A stretch of 64,000 bases of DNA, taken from NCBI RefSeq assembly GCF_002796605.1, contig NZ_CP024923.1, forward strand, positions 2,232,001 to 2,296,000, in the 5' to 3' direction. The translations under genes and the position numbers were made by a program. The notes below the pieces were generated by a model. The model was given only the letters and a program-made list of their open reading frames with translations, searched no databases and was not told the origin of the DNA. How positions within the stretch are numbered: the stretch's first letter is position 1; the number at the start of each line of letters is the position of its first letter. Origin of the DNA: Sphingomonas psychrotolerans (lineage in GTDB: Bacteria > Pseudomonadota > Alphaproteobacteria > Sphingomonadales > Sphingomonadaceae). Of this stretch, positions 27,218 to 36,528 are shown in pieces.

Positions 27218-27244
27218 TCTCCCTCTTCTTGTGGGAGAGGGAGA
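27218..27244. terminator. Palindrome between convergent genes, possible bidirectional terminator
   Basis: tctccctct (27218-27226) pairs perfectly with agagggaga (27236-27244) around a 9-base loop, between the exported-protein gene and queE. Same palindrome family as elsewhere in the window. No clear T tract on either side, so termination is uncertain. Confidence 0.45.
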
Positions 27245-27268
27245 CGTCCGCCGCCCGCGGCCTACGCC

Positions 27269-27901
27269 TCAGCGCAGTCCCAGCAGCTTGTGCGTCTGAA
27301 GCGACAGCCGCCAGCGCGGTCGCGCCATCGCCATCGCCACGGCCGCGCGGATATTGGCCTCGCCCTCGGCATCGTCCATCGGCTGGACGAGGAAATGGGC
27401 GAAGTCCCATGCCTCGATCGCCTCGACATCGGTCCCCGGCTGCGGCCAGACCAGCTTGAGCTCGTCGCCCGCGCGCTGCACCACTTCGCTTCCCGCCTTG
27501 GGACTGATACACACCCAGTCGATCCCGGGATGCGCCGGCAAGGTGCCGTTGCTCTCGATTGCGATACGGAAACCGCGGGCGTGTAGCGCGTCGACCAATG
27601 CGTCGTCGATCTGGAGCATCGGCTCGCCGCCGGTGAGCACCACGAAGCGCCGCGCCTGATCGGGTCCCCAATGCCCGACGACGGTCTCGGCCAGCGCCTC
27701 CGCATCGGCGAACTTGCCGCCCCCCAGCCCATCGGTGCCGACGAAGTCGGTGTCACAGAAGCTGCAGACCGCGGCGGCGCGATCCTGCTCGCGACCCGAC
27801 CAGAGGTTGCAGCCGGCGAACCGGACGAACACCGCGCGCGCGCCGGCATTCACGCCCTCGCCCTGGAGCGTGAGGAACATCTCCTTGACCGCATAGCTCA
27901 T
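27269..27901 (-). CDS. queE: 7-carboxy-7-deazaguanine synthase (radical SAM)
   Basis: Radical-SAM ring contraction of carboxytetrahydropterin to 7-carboxy-7-deazaguanine on the queuosine/preQ0 path. 210 residues. The 4Fe-4S cysteines are C31, C46 and C49 (CNLWSG, then CSFCDTDF), the spaced CX14CX2C form typical of many bacterial QueE proteins. FLTLQGEG (9-16) and LTGGEP are conserved. ATG at 27901 overlaps the queC stop as ATGA. Confidence 0.95.
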   Translation of the reverse strand: MSYAVKEMFLTLQGEGVNAGARAVFVRFAGCNLWSGREQDRAAAVCSFCDTDFVGTDGLGGGKFADAEALAETVVGHWGPDQARRFVVLTGGEPMLQIDDALVDALHARGFRIAIESNGTLPAHPGIDWVCISPKAGSEVVQRAGDELKLVWPQPGTDVEAIEAWDFAHFLVQPMDDAEGEANIRAAVAMAMARPRWRLSLQTHKLLGLR

Positions 27902-28581
27902 AGAATCGTCGCGTAGCGCGTCGGATCGGGAACGCCGGCCTCCTCGAAGCCCTTCGCGCGCAGGCGGCAGCTGTCGCACAAGCCGCAGTGCAGGCTGCCG
28001 GGTGCGGGATCGTAGCACGACCAGCTCATCCCCAGATCGAGTCCCAGCCGCATTCCCTCGCGGACGATATCCGCCTTGGTCATGTCCTGCAGCGGCGCGC
28101 GGATGTGAAAGGGCTCACCCTCCACCCCCGCCTTGGTGGCCAGCTCGGCGAGTTTCTCGAAGCCAAGGATGAATTCGGGCCGGCAATCGGGATAGCCCGA
28201 ATAATCGAGCGCGTTGACGCCGATATAGATGTCGCGCGCGCCCGCGGCCTCGGCCCAGCCAAGCGCGAGGCTGAGGAAGATGGTGTTGCGCGCGGGCACA
28301 TAGGTCACCGGGATATCGTCGCCGACGCCGTCCTTGGGAACGTCGATCTCGGCGGTCAGCGCCGATCCCCCGAACGCGCGCAGATCGAGCGGCAGCACCA
28401 CGTGCCGCTCGGCACCCAGCGTCTGCGCGATCCGGCGGGCGGCGGCGAGCTCGACATGATGGCGCTGGTTATAGTCGATCGAAAGCGCGAGCAGCCGGTG
28501 CCCGTCCTCACGCGCCCGCGCGGCCGCAATCATCGAATCCAACCCGCCTGAAATCAGGGCAACTGCAACGCTGTCGGTCAT
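27898..28581 (-). CDS. queC: 7-cyano-7-deazaguanine synthase
   Basis: ATP-dependent conversion of 7-carboxy-7-deazaguanine to preQ0, the step after QueE. 227 residues; PP-loop SGGLDS at 11-16 and a C-terminal zinc site (CYDP, then HCGLCDSC). Translationally coupled to queE. The ATG at 28581 is favoured over an upstream in-frame start at 28617. No recognisable preQ1 riboswitch precedes it. Confidence 0.96.
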   Translation of the reverse strand: MTDSVAVALISGGLDSMIAAARAREDGHRLLALSIDYNQRHHVELAAARRIAQTLGAERHVVLPLDLRAFGGSALTAEIDVPKDGVGDDIPVTYVPARNTIFLSLALGWAEAAGARDIYIGVNALDYSGYPDCRPEFILGFEKLAELATKAGVEGEPFHIRAPLQDMTKADIVREGMRLGLDLGMSWSCYDPAPGSLHCGLCDSCRLRAKGFEEAGVPDPTRYATIL

Positions 28582-28614
28582 GATCCCGCCGCTAGCCGCT
28601 TTCGCCGCCCGACG

Positions 28615-28640
28615 CAAAATGGGCCGCGGTAAAGCGGCCC
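28615..28640 (-). terminator. Intrinsic terminator of the 130-residue exported-protein gene
   Basis: gggccgc (28621-28627) pairs with gcggccc (28634-28640); on the minus strand a TTTT run follows at 28616-28619. It separates the exported-protein gene from queC. Confidence 0.65.
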
Positions 28641-28728
28641 AGTTGGGAAATTTGCCAGAGAGGAAATGCTCCAGGAAGGAGCGAGGTCCTTTCTAAACGA
28701 GCAAGGTTAACGAAGCGTAAGCGCTATT

Positions 28729-29121
28729 TCAGCTGCAGGGGCCGATCCGCCGCCCTTCGAACCGCTCCGCGAAAGGCGCGCCGTTCGCGACGCCCTGGGT
28801 CTCGAGGTTGATCACGCGCGGGGTATCGACCGAGATCGTCGTGCGGCCATGGCCGTGGCTCGGGCAGGTATAGCGGATCGTAGCCGAGCGCTGCGTGTTC
28901 TCCATCACGAAATGCTCGCACTGGGCGTTGCCGTGAACGATCTGGATCAGCATCGCGGGATTGGCGACGCAAAGCTTGCGCAAGCTGCCGTCGACGCTTC
29001 GCAGCTGCCACTGGCCCCGCTCGATCCCGCCCAGCGCATTCGGCGCCGCGCTTTGCCGGGCAGGCGCGCCCGCGGTTCCGAACAGAATCACCGCCGCGAG
29101 CATCAAACGCTTAAGCACCAT
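28729..29121 (-). CDS. Small exported protein resembling DUF3617
   Basis: 130 residues with a signal peptide (MVLKRLMLAAVILFGTAGAPA). The mature part starts GGIERGQWQLRS and has four spaced cysteines (KLCVAN, AQCEHF, YTCPSH, GPC at the end), a pattern like DUF3617 proteins. Function unknown. The ATG at 29121 has gggg-ag upstream; the frame is open further up but overlaps hslO. Confidence 0.7.
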   Translation of the reverse strand: MVLKRLMLAAVILFGTAGAPARQSAAPNALGGIERGQWQLRSVDGSLRKLCVANPAMLIQIVHGNAQCEHFVMENTQRSATIRYTCPSHGHGRTTISVDTPRVINLETQGVANGAPFAERFEGRRIGPCS

Positions 29122-29210
29122 AACAACTCCCCACACCGCGCGGCAGTATCCGGCGCCCCAACGAATACCGCGCCTGCGGCCGGAGGCAGATATGGAAAGC
29201 CACCTCCCGA

Positions 29211-30131
29211 TTACAACGGTTGTGAAACAAAATCGGTGAGCTTCAGCGGGAACTTGGTCGAGCAGAACGCACAATCGACGCTGATCACGCCATCTTCATC
29301 GGCCATCGCCGCGCGCTCCTCTGCAGGGAACTTGGCGAGCACCTGGCTGATATAGGAGGTATCACAGCGGCAGCCACGCGAGAGTTCGGTGCCGCTCAGC
29401 AGCCGCACCTCGGGCTCCTCGTTGAACAGCCGCCAGACGAGATTCTCGAGCGGGATGCCCGCGTCGGCGAGTTCGTCGGCGCCCATCGTCGTCGCCAGCG
29501 CCTCGACATGCTGCCATTCGGGATGGTCGAGCCGCACGTGCAGCCGCTCGCGCCCGACCTCGCCCTCGGGCAGATGCTGCAGGAAGATGCCGCCGGCGAT
29601 CAGCTTGCCCTGCCGGTCGCGATGCGTGCCCAACCGGATCAGGCTGGGAATCTGCTCGGACTGCAGGAAATACTGCTCCGCCGCCGCGCCGATCGAGCGC
29701 GCGTCGAGCGGCACGATCCCCTGATAGCGCTCCTTGGTCGTCGCCTGATCGAAAGTCACCGCGAGATAGCCCTTGGCGCACAATGCGTTGAGCGTCGGGT
29801 TCTTGCCCAGCTGCGACAGCCGCACGGCATCGAACTGGACGTAACCGCGCAGTTCGCCGTCCTTGTAATCGCACACCAGCAGATTGACGATCGCCCCCGG
29901 CGCCTGTGCCTGAAGCGTCATCTGCCCTTGTGCGCCCTTGAGCGTCGCGCCGAGCAAGGCAGTCAATGTCAGCGCCTCGGCGAGCAGCTTCTCGATCACC
30001 GGCGGATAAGCGTGCGCCGACAATATCTGGTCGAGCACCGGCCCGAGCCGCGCGACGCGGCCGCGCGCGTGACGGCTGGGAATGGTGAAACCGACGACAC
30101 GGTCGAGATCGGTGGGGGCAATGGTATTCAC
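29211..30131 (-). CDS. hslO: Redox-regulated holdase chaperone Hsp33
   Basis: Cytoplasmic chaperone switched on by oxidative unfolding. 306 residues. The zinc-binding redox switch is intact: CRC (in SRGCRCDTSYI) and CAFC near the C terminus. Start is a GTG at 30131 with gaggaa upstream. Downstream of argF on the same strand with a palindromic repeat between, an arrangement argD-argF-hslO common in alphaproteobacteria. Confidence 0.96.
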   Translation of the reverse strand: MNTIAPTDLDRVVGFTIPSRHARGRVARLGPVLDQILSAHAYPPVIEKLLAEALTLTALLGATLKGAQGQMTLQAQAPGAIVNLLVCDYKDGELRGYVQFDAVRLSQLGKNPTLNALCAKGYLAVTFDQATTKERYQGIVPLDARSIGAAAEQYFLQSEQIPSLIRLGTHRDRQGKLIAGGIFLQHLPEGEVGRERLHVRLDHPEWQHVEALATTMGADELADAGIPLENLVWRLFNEEPEVRLLSGTELSRGCRCDTSYISQVLAKFPAEERAAMADEDGVISVDCAFCSTKFPLKLTDFVSQPL

Positions 30132-30142
30132 GTCAAATTCCT

Positions 30143-30223
30143 CGTCATCCCGGCGAAGGCCGGGATCTCGTGCCGCAAGCGCAAGCTCGGTGGAGAGAGA
30201 TGCCAGCTTCCGCTGGCATGACG
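30143..30223. repeat. Composite palindromic repeat between argF and hslO
   Basis: Two hairpins, atcccggc/gccgggat (30147-30166) and tgccagc/gctggca (30201-30218), with outer cgtcat (30143-30148) and atgacg (30218-30223) arms. The same design recurs at 42932-43014 and, as a single hairpin, at 49217-49244. REP-like. Confidence 0.75.
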
Positions 30224-30253
30224 GAATATGGGAACAGACGCTCCGGCTTCAAC

Positions 30254-31171
30254 TCAGCCGATCTGGCCGAAGCACCAGCGCAGGACCGACTTCTGCGCGT
30301 GCAGCCGGTTCTCGGCCTCGGGCCAGATCAGCGATTGCGGGCCGTCGATGACGGCATCGACCACTTCCTCGCCGCGATGCGCGGGCAGACAATGCAGGAA
30401 CGCGGCATCGGGCTTCGCCTCGGCCATCAACGCCTCGGTGACCTGGAACGGCATCATCGCTGCGAGTTTGGTCTCGGCATGCGCCTGCCCCATCGATATC
30501 CACGTATCGGTGACGACGAGGTCGGCATTCTCGACCGCCTCCTTCGCGCTGCCGACGACGCGCGCACGCCCGCGGCCCCGCGCGATGTCTTCGTCGCTCG
30601 GCTGGAAGCCCTGCGGGCAGGCCGCGACGACGTCGAAGCCCATCAGCCCGCCAGCCTCCATGATCGAGGCGAGGACGTTGTTGCCGTCGCCCAGCCAGGC
30701 CAGCTTGAGTCCCGGGAGGGCCTTGCCCTTCTCGATGATCGTCAGCAGATCGGCCATGATCTGGCATGGGTGCGAGGCGTCGGTGAGCCCGTTGATCACC
30801 GGCACGCTGGCATATTCCGCCATCTCGACCACTTTAGCGTGATCGTCGGTGCGGATCATGATCGCGTCGACATAGCCCGACAGTACGCGGGCAGTGTCGG
30901 CGATGCTCTCGCCGCGGCCGAGCTGCATGCTGCCAGCGTCCATTACGATGCTGGTGCCGCCGAGTTGACGAATTGCCATGTCGAACGACACGCGGGTGCG
31001 GGTGGAGTTCTTCTCGAAGATCATCGCGAGGACATGGCCGGCGAGCGGCGCGTCGGCGTCCGGCCTGCCCTTGGGCCAGCCCTGGCGCGTAGCCTTGCGC
31101 TGAAGCGCATCGGCCAGCATCGCGGCGACGCCGTCGCCCCCGGCGTCCGAAAGATCGAGAAAATGGCGCAT
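30254..31171 (-). CDS. argF: Ornithine carbamoyltransferase
   Basis: Makes citrulline from ornithine and carbamoyl phosphate. 305 residues. STRTR (56-60) binds carbamoyl phosphate and HCLPAHRG near the end is the ornithine-binding block. The ATG at 31171 is chosen over a TTG at 31177; its ribosome-binding site GGAGG lies inside one arm of the palindrome shared with the argD-argF gap. Confidence 0.96.
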   Translation of the reverse strand: MRHFLDLSDAGGDGVAAMLADALQRKATRQGWPKGRPDADAPLAGHVLAMIFEKNSTRTRVSFDMAIRQLGGTSIVMDAGSMQLGRGESIADTARVLSGYVDAIMIRTDDHAKVVEMAEYASVPVINGLTDASHPCQIMADLLTIIEKGKALPGLKLAWLGDGNNVLASIMEAGGLMGFDVVAACPQGFQPSDEDIARGRGRARVVGSAKEAVENADLVVTDTWISMGQAHAETKLAAMMPFQVTEALMAEAKPDAAFLHCLPAHRGEEVVDAVIDGPQSLIWPEAENRLHAQKSVLRWCFGQIG

Positions 31172-31177
31172 CGTCAA

Positions 31178-31314
31178 AAATCCTCCCTCGCGAAGCGGGG
31201 GAGGTGGCAGGCGCAGCCTGACGGAGGGGGTGTCTCCTCAGGCGAAACGCGCGCGGAGAGGCCCCCTCCACCAGCTTCGCTAGTCCCCCTCCCCCGCGGC
31301 GCGAGGGAGGATTT
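31178..31314. repeat. Long palindrome in the argD-argF gap, overlapping the argF ribosome-binding site
   Basis: aaatcctccctcgcg at 31178-31192 is the exact inverse of cgcgagggaggattt at 31300-31314, and inner arms (gggggaggtgg, ccccctcc) also pair. On the minus strand the left arm carries the GAGGGAGG of argF. Confidence 0.75.
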
Positions 31315-31321
31315 GATCGAC

Positions 31322-32518
31322 CTAATCATCGCTCGGCGGCGCGTAGCTGCGTGCGCCCGCGCTCAGCCGCTCGACGCACTCCGCGACATGGCTCTCGTCG
31401 ATCACCAAAGGCGGCAGCACGCGGAACACGTTCTCGCCCGCCGCCACGGTCAGCAGCCCGTGATTGTCGCGCAGATGCGCCACGAAATCGCGTGCCACTG
31501 CCGGCTCCTTGAGCTTGATGCCGAGCATCAGGCCTTTGCCGCGGATCTCCTCGAACAGATGATCGTGGTTGGGGATCATCTGCTCGAATGCCTGCCGCAG
31601 CCGATCGCCCATCTGCTCGACATGCTCGAGAAAACCGTCTTCCAGCATCACGTCGAGCACGGCCTGCCCCGCCGCCATCGCCAGCGGATTGCCGCCATAG
31701 GTCGAGCCGTGGGTGCCGATCACCATGCCCTTGGCGGCTTCCTCGGTGGCGAGGCACGCGCCGAGCGGGAAGCCCGCGCCGATGCCCTTGGCCACCGTCA
31801 TGATGTCGGGAGTGATGCCGTAATGCTCATAGGCCCACATCTTGCCGGTGCGGCCATAGCCGCACTGGATCTCGTCGAGGATCAGCAGCAGGCCGTGTTC
31901 GTCGCACGCCTTGCGGAGTCCCTGGATGAATTCGGGCGTGCCCGCGGTCATCCCGCCCTCGCCCTGCACCGTCTCGACGAGGAAGCCCGCGGTCTCGTCG
32001 TCGATCTTGGCGAGCGCGCCTGCGAGGTCGTTGAACGCCACATAGTCGAAGCCCGGCAGCAGCGGCTCGAAGCCGTCGCGCATCTTGGGCTGGTCAGTGG
32101 CGGAGATCGCCCCGATCGAGCGGCCGTGGAACGCGTTCTTGAAGGTGATCAATTTGTGCCGCTGCGGGTTGCCGGCAACATAATGATAGCGGCGCGCGGT
32201 CTTGATCGCGCACTCGATCGCCTCGACCCCCGAATTGGTGAAGAACACCGTGTCGGCGAAGCTGACATCGATGATCCGCTGCGCCAGCGCCTCGCCCTGC
32301 GGCGATCCGTAGAGGTTGGAGACGTGCATCAGGGTCGCCGCCTGATCGGCGATCGCCTTCACCAGATGCGGATGGCCGTGACCCAGCGCATTGACCGCGA
32401 TCCCTGCGGCGAAGTCGAGATATTGCTCCCCGCGCTCGCCATAGAGGTACACGCCCTCGCCTCGCACCGGCCGCACACCGCACCGCGGGTAAACGGGCAT
32501 GAGCGCAGTGATCGGCAT
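31322..32518 (-). CDS. argD: Acetylornithine/succinyldiaminopimelate aminotransferase
   Basis: PLP enzyme that transaminates N-acetylglutamate semialdehyde in arginine synthesis. 398 residues from the ATG at 32518, which has a strong gaggagg. Key blocks are LDFAAGIAVNALGHGHP, FFTNSGVEAIE, LILDEIQCGYGRTG and TVAKGIGAGFPLGA with the Schiff-base lysine. The frame is open upstream through the leader hairpin; that part is not conserved. First gene of argD-argF-hslO. Confidence 0.95.
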   Translation of the reverse strand: MPITALMPVYPRCGVRPVRGEGVYLYGERGEQYLDFAAGIAVNALGHGHPHLVKAIADQAATLMHVSNLYGSPQGEALAQRIIDVSFADTVFFTNSGVEAIECAIKTARRYHYVAGNPQRHKLITFKNAFHGRSIGAISATDQPKMRDGFEPLLPGFDYVAFNDLAGALAKIDDETAGFLVETVQGEGGMTAGTPEFIQGLRKACDEHGLLLILDEIQCGYGRTGKMWAYEHYGITPDIMTVAKGIGAGFPLGACLATEEAAKGMVIGTHGSTYGGNPLAMAAGQAVLDVMLEDGFLEHVEQMGDRLRQAFEQMIPNHDHLFEEIRGKGLMLGIKLKEPAVARDFVAHLRDNHGLLTVAAGENVFRVLPPLVIDESHVAECVERLSAGARSYAPPSDD

Positions 32519-32565
32519 GGGAACGGTACCTCCTCGAGAAAAGCTGGGCGAAGCTCCAGAAACGC

Positions 32566-32590
32566 AAAAGGGCGGCCAACCGGACCGCCC
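32566..32590 (-). terminator. Terminator-like hairpin in the argD leader
   Basis: gggcgg (32570-32575) pairs with ccgccc (32585-32590); on the minus strand a TTTT run follows (32566-32569). It lies 48-72 bases before the argD start codon. No minus-strand gene lies upstream, so it is a candidate attenuator rather than the end of another transcript. Confidence 0.55.
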
Positions 32591-32779
32591 GGAGCGAGTG
32601 TTTAGGGGCAGCGCCACAGGTGCGTCAATATTCGTTTCGGCAAAGCCCATGCCCCGTGGCCATGGCGACCGCGCGGGAGCCGGCTTGCAAAACGCGGGAA
32701 CTCCTTCACAGTCTTACAAGTTTTGTGACTGCCGCTTCCCCGGCCTGTGCCTTTCCTCTGGTCGCGATAACGGAAAGAC

Positions 32780-34771
32780 ATGCGGATTACGGAAGAAGCG
32801 AGGGGAACCCGACACGTGCAGAAGGGATCGAGGCTGGCCCTCGTATTGACCGGGCTCGCCGGCATATTGCCGGCGGCCATCCTGCTTGGATGGAGCCTGC
32901 AAAATCCGTGGCTGCGCGGGCTCGGCAACCCTGCTGTCGCGTTTCAACCGTTGCTCAGCTTCATCTTCCTTCTGATCGTGGGCGGAGGCCTGGTGCTGCT
33001 CGCCGGCCACCGCCGCGCCGCGCGCGCCTTCCTGCTGCTTCCCGCGGCATTGGGGGCGCTGGTGCTCCTACACTATTTCGCCGGCGATTTCGGCATCGGC
33101 GGGCTGTTGTTCGGCGATCAGATCGTGACGCTCCATGTCCGCAATGGCGGCGTCCCCCAGCTCGGGGCGCTGTCGGCCGTCACGATGGCGGTGATCGCGC
33201 TCTATCTGCTCAGCTCGCCGCGCGACGCGCTGCGGCGCTGGGCGGCGCCGTTGGCGAGCGCGACTCTGGCGGCGACTCTGCTGCTCGTCGCTCTCACGCT
33301 CACTAACCAGATTCCGCTCGGGCCGCGCTTCGTCGGACCCTCCGCCCTCTCCGGCGTCCCCGCGCTGCTGCTATCGATGGCGATCATCGTCCAGAGCCGT
33401 TTCGCCGATCCGGTCCAGCCCTTTACCGATTCGCCTTGGCACACGCTCCAGAAAATCACGCCGGCAATCATCGTCCTGACGATCCTGCCCACCCTGGTGC
33501 TCGTCGGCCTGCGTGAAGCGGGAAAGCTGGACGACAGCGAACTCTATTACTTCATCGCCGACGCCAATCTGCTCGTCGTCGTGATCCTGCTCGTCCACGT
33601 CACAGTCCGCGCAACCGAACAGAACAAGCGCATCGCGGTGCGCCAGGCGGAGCTCGATTCGATTCTGACCGTGGTTCCCGACGCACTCATCGTGACCGGC
33701 CAGGACCGGGTGATCCGCGCCTTCAGCGCCGCCGCCCAGCGGCTCTGGCACTGCACCGAAGCGGATGCGTGCGGCACCCGGATCGAGACGCTGTTTGCAG
33801 CCAGGAGTCCTGATTTCGACGCGCTGCTCGCCGAGGACCCCGGCATCGGCAAGTCGGAAAGCGGCGTCGTCACCACCACTGGCCGCCGCAGCGACGGCAG
33901 CGAATTTCCCGCCGAGCTGCGCGTGGGAGCAGCAAGGCAGGACGGCGAAGTGGTCCATGCCGCCTTCGTCCGCGACTTGTCCGAGCGCTTCTCGCTCGAG
34001 GATCAGGTCGCCGATCTCGGGCTGCAGCTCATGCAGCTGTCGCACCAGAACGCGCTCGGCGAACTCGCCGGCGACATCGCGCACGAGATCAACCAGCCGC
34101 TCGCCGCCGCCTCCAATTATGCCTCCGCCGCCGCGATGGCGCTGGAGAAGCAGCAGGATCATGCCAGGGCCGTCGAGTTTCTGCGGGAGATTTCGGTCCA
34201 TATCCTGCGCGCCGGCGACATCATCCGAAAGCTCAGAAGCTTCCTGTCGCACCGTGAAGTCGAGTTGCGACGCGAGGAACTGGGCGAGGTGGTCAACGAC
34301 GCCGTCAACCTGCTCCTCGTCGGATCGCGCAAGCTCCATGCATTGCTCATCGAGATTCCCGCATCGCTGCCGGCGGTCTATGTCGACCGGATCCAGATCC
34401 AGCAGGTGTTGGTGAACCTCGTCCGCAACGCCTTCGAGGCATGCGATCAGGGCGACAGCGAGCCGCTGATCGTGATCCGGGCGCGGGCGATCCATGACAT
34501 GGTCGAGGTAGAAATCACCGACAACGGCCCCGGCCTTCCCGAGGGCTTCACCGAGCGGCTGGGCGAGCGCTTCGCCTCGAGCAAGGGGGGGATTGCCGGG
34601 CTCGGCATCGGTCTCAACATCTCGAAGCGCATCGTCGAGGCGCATGGCGGCATGCTGGCCGCGACCAATCGCCCCGGCGGCGGCGCATCGTTCTGCTTCA
34701 CCATCCCTTCGGCCGCGGGCTTCGAAACGCCCGCCAACGAAGGCGGTACGCCCGCGTCGTCTAGCTCTTGA
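32780..34771 (+). CDS. Membrane sensor histidine kinase with PAS domain
   Basis: 663 residues: about seven N-terminal hydrophobic helices (18-280), a PAS domain (287-400), a HisKA domain with His435 in IAHEINQPLAAASNYA, and an ATPase domain (ITDNGPGLPEGF, GLGIGLNISKRIVEAHGG). The EINQPL phospho-acceptor box groups it with DctB/FixL-type kinases. Residue signals are unknown. No response-regulator gene adjoins it. Divergent from argD; overlaps the convergent ABC-2 permease end by 11 bases. Confidence 0.9.
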   Translation: MRITEEARGTRHVQKGSRLALVLTGLAGILPAAILLGWSLQNPWLRGLGNPAVAFQPLLSFIFLLIVGGGLVLLAGHRRAARAFLLLPAALGALVLLHYFAGDFGIGGLLFGDQIVTLHVRNGGVPQLGALSAVTMAVIALYLLSSPRDALRRWAAPLASATLAATLLLVALTLTNQIPLGPRFVGPSALSGVPALLLSMAIIVQSRFADPVQPFTDSPWHTLQKITPAIIVLTILPTLVLVGLREAGKLDDSELYYFIADANLLVVVILLVHVTVRATEQNKRIAVRQAELDSILTVVPDALIVTGQDRVIRAFSAAAQRLWHCTEADACGTRIETLFAARSPDFDALLAEDPGIGKSESGVVTTTGRRSDGSEFPAELRVGAARQDGEVVHAAFVRDLSERFSLEDQVADLGLQLMQLSHQNALGELAGDIAHEINQPLAAASNYASAAAMALEKQQDHARAVEFLREISVHILRAGDIIRKLRSFLSHREVELRREELGEVVNDAVNLLLVGSRKLHALLIEIPASLPAVYVDRIQIQQVLVNLVRNAFEACDQGDSEPLIVIRARAIHDMVEVEITDNGPGLPEGFTERLGERFASSKGGIAGLGIGLNISKRIVEAHGGMLAATNRPGGGASFCFTIPSAAGFETPANEGGTPASSSS

Positions 34772-35627
34772 GGTTCCAGCCCTTGCGCAGCAGCGTGTAG
34801 CAGACCAGCCCCAGCACCGCGTCGAGCGCGAGGATGATTCCGCTGCCGGTCAGGATCGGCGAGTCCGCGACTCCGAGAAAGCCGTAACGGAAACCCGAGA
34901 TGATGTAGAAGAACGGATTGAGATGGCTGATCGTCTGGAAAACCGGCGACAATTTGTCGACCGAGTAGAAGGTGCCCGAGAGCAGCGACAGCGGCGCCAC
35001 GACGAAATTGGTCACCGCCGCGGCGTGATCGAACTTTTCCGCCCAGATCGAGGTCAGCACGCCCAGCAGCGACAGGAACAATGCGCCGAGGAAGCCGAAC
35101 CACAAAACCGCCCATAAATGCTGGGGAATGATGTTCACCCCCGGCCAGAACACCATCGCCAGCCACACCGCGCCGCCGACGCAGAATGCCCGCGTCACGG
35201 CACCGCCGCACAGGCCCGCGAGCAACTCGCCGGTCGACAGCGGCGGCATCAGATAATCGACGATCGTCCCCTGGATCTTGCCGACCAGCAGCGAGAAGCT
35301 CGAATTGGCGAAGGCATTCTGGAGCATCGCCATCACGATCAGCCCGGGGGCGATGAAGTCGGCGAAGTGAATGCTGCGCCCCTGCAGCGCGATCGTACGG
35401 CCACCGCCGCCCAGCGCGACGGTGAAAATCACCAGAAACAGCAAGGTCGTGACCGCCGGTGCCCACACCGTCTGTAGCTGCACCTTGAAGAAACGGCGCA
35501 CCTCCTTGATATAGAGGGTGCGCAGTCCTCCCCAGTTCACGTTGCGAATCACCGGAACGCCGGGCTCGGGGAGACTATGGCTCGTTATCGGGCCGGTTTT
35601 GGGACCTGTTTCCGGGTGGCTGCTCAT
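34761..35627 (-). CDS. ABC-2 type transporter permease
   Basis: Membrane subunit of an exporter of the ABC-2 class. 288 residues: a cytoplasmic N terminus, then six helices, with the conserved ABC-2 stretch NFVVAPLSLLSGTFYSVDKL and HLNPFFYIISGFRYG. The start at 35627 (MSSHPETG) is chosen because the open frame further upstream runs antisense to gcrA. No ATP-binding partner gene is in the window, so its substrate is unknown. Confidence 0.88.
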   Translation of the reverse strand: MSSHPETGPKTGPITSHSLPEPGVPVIRNVNWGGLRTLYIKEVRRFFKVQLQTVWAPAVTTLLFLVIFTVALGGGGRTIALQGRSIHFADFIAPGLIVMAMLQNAFANSSFSLLVGKIQGTIVDYLMPPLSTGELLAGLCGGAVTRAFCVGGAVWLAMVFWPGVNIIPQHLWAVLWFGFLGALFLSLLGVLTSIWAEKFDHAAAVTNFVVAPLSLLSGTFYSVDKLSPVFQTISHLNPFFYIISGFRYGFLGVADSPILTGSGIILALDAVLGLVCYTLLRKGWNLKS

Positions 35628-35679
35628 CGCGTGTTCGCGTAAACGCTGCCCGCGCCGCCCGCAAGTTGAAGGAAGTGAA

Positions 35680-36338
35680 GTGAGCTGGACCGAAGAGCGT
35701 ATCGATACGCTGAAGAAGATGTGGGACGGCGGCATGACCGCCACCCAGATTGCCGAGGAACTCGGCGGCGTGTCGCGCAATGCCGTGATCGGCAAAGCGC
35801 ACCGGCTGGGCCTCCAGTCGCGCCCCTCGCCGGTAAAGCCCAACGAACCCAAGGCGGAAGCCGCCGCGCCCGCGCCGAGGCCGGCAGCGCCAACGCCCGC
35901 CCCCGCCGCGCCGGCACCCCAGCCGCCTGCCGCCGAGCCGGCGCCTCGCGCTGCCGCGCCGGCGGCTGCGCCAACTGCGCCCGAGCCGCGCGAACCTGGT
36001 GCCACCGTGCTCCGCTCGGTCGGTCCGGGCGGCTTCGTGCGCCAGAATCCGGGCGAGCAGACTCCGCCGATCGCCCCCGCGCCGCCGCGCCGTCTGGTTC
36101 CCGCCAAGCCGAGCGACGCGATCGCGGGCAAGACCAGCCTGCTCGATCTCAACGATCGCATCTGCAAATGGCCGCTCGGCCATCCCGGCGAACCCGACTT
36201 CCATTTCTGCGGCGACAAGGTGAACCCGGGCTTTCCCTATTGCGTCGCGCATTGCGGCCATGCCTATCAGGCGCAGCTGCCGCGCCGCGATCGCCGCCCC
36301 CCCCCCCGCTGCCCTTCGGCGGCCCGCGGGTGCGCTGA
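35680..36338 (+). CDS. gcrA: GcrA cell-cycle regulator, apparently frameshifted at a poly-C tract
   Basis: GcrA recognises CcrM-methylated GANTC promoters through sigma70 and drives cell-cycle genes. The GTG at 35680 (aaggaag upstream) starts VSWTEERIDTLKKMWDGGMT, then the family helix-turn-helix QIAEELGGVSRNAVIGKAHR, a long Pro/Ala linker, and the C-terminal CKWPLGHPGEPDFHFCG and CVAHC motifs. Codons reach an 11-C run at 36297-36307. One more C would give the short end PPPPLPFGGPRVR and stop at 36336-36338, just before a terminator. As written, the frame runs through that hairpin to 36504, adding about 66 residues of unrelated sequence. Confidence 0.85.
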
Positions 36339-36356
36339 TCTCGTCCTGAAATTCGC

Positions 36357-36385
36357 ATCGCCCCGGAACCCGGTTCCGGGGCGAT
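36357..36385 (+). terminator. Strong hairpin after the natural end of gcrA
   Basis: A perfect 13-bp stem (36357-36369 with 36373-36385) with a 3-base loop, 18 bases after the stop reached in the restored gcrA frame. Few T residues follow. The extended frame would read through it. Confidence 0.65.
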
Positions 36386-36528
36386 TGCTTTGGTGGGCCG
36401 AGTTGATGCGGCCGCCCGCGAGCAAAGCGATCGTACAGCGCTCGCGACGCGCAACCCCGTCGTGTTCTATTTTTGTTCTTTTCCGCTGCGAACCCTTCTG
36501 CTAGGGATGCCGACAGGAGGACAACCTC

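Noticed and set aside
30170..32605. A 2.4 kb open frame on the plus strand
   Set aside because: Antisense to argF and argD; low-complexity composition and no family motif.
35628..36218. N-terminal extension of the ABC-2 permease frame
   Set aside because: It runs antisense to gcrA and is Ala/Gly/Ser rich; the transporter family starts near 35627.
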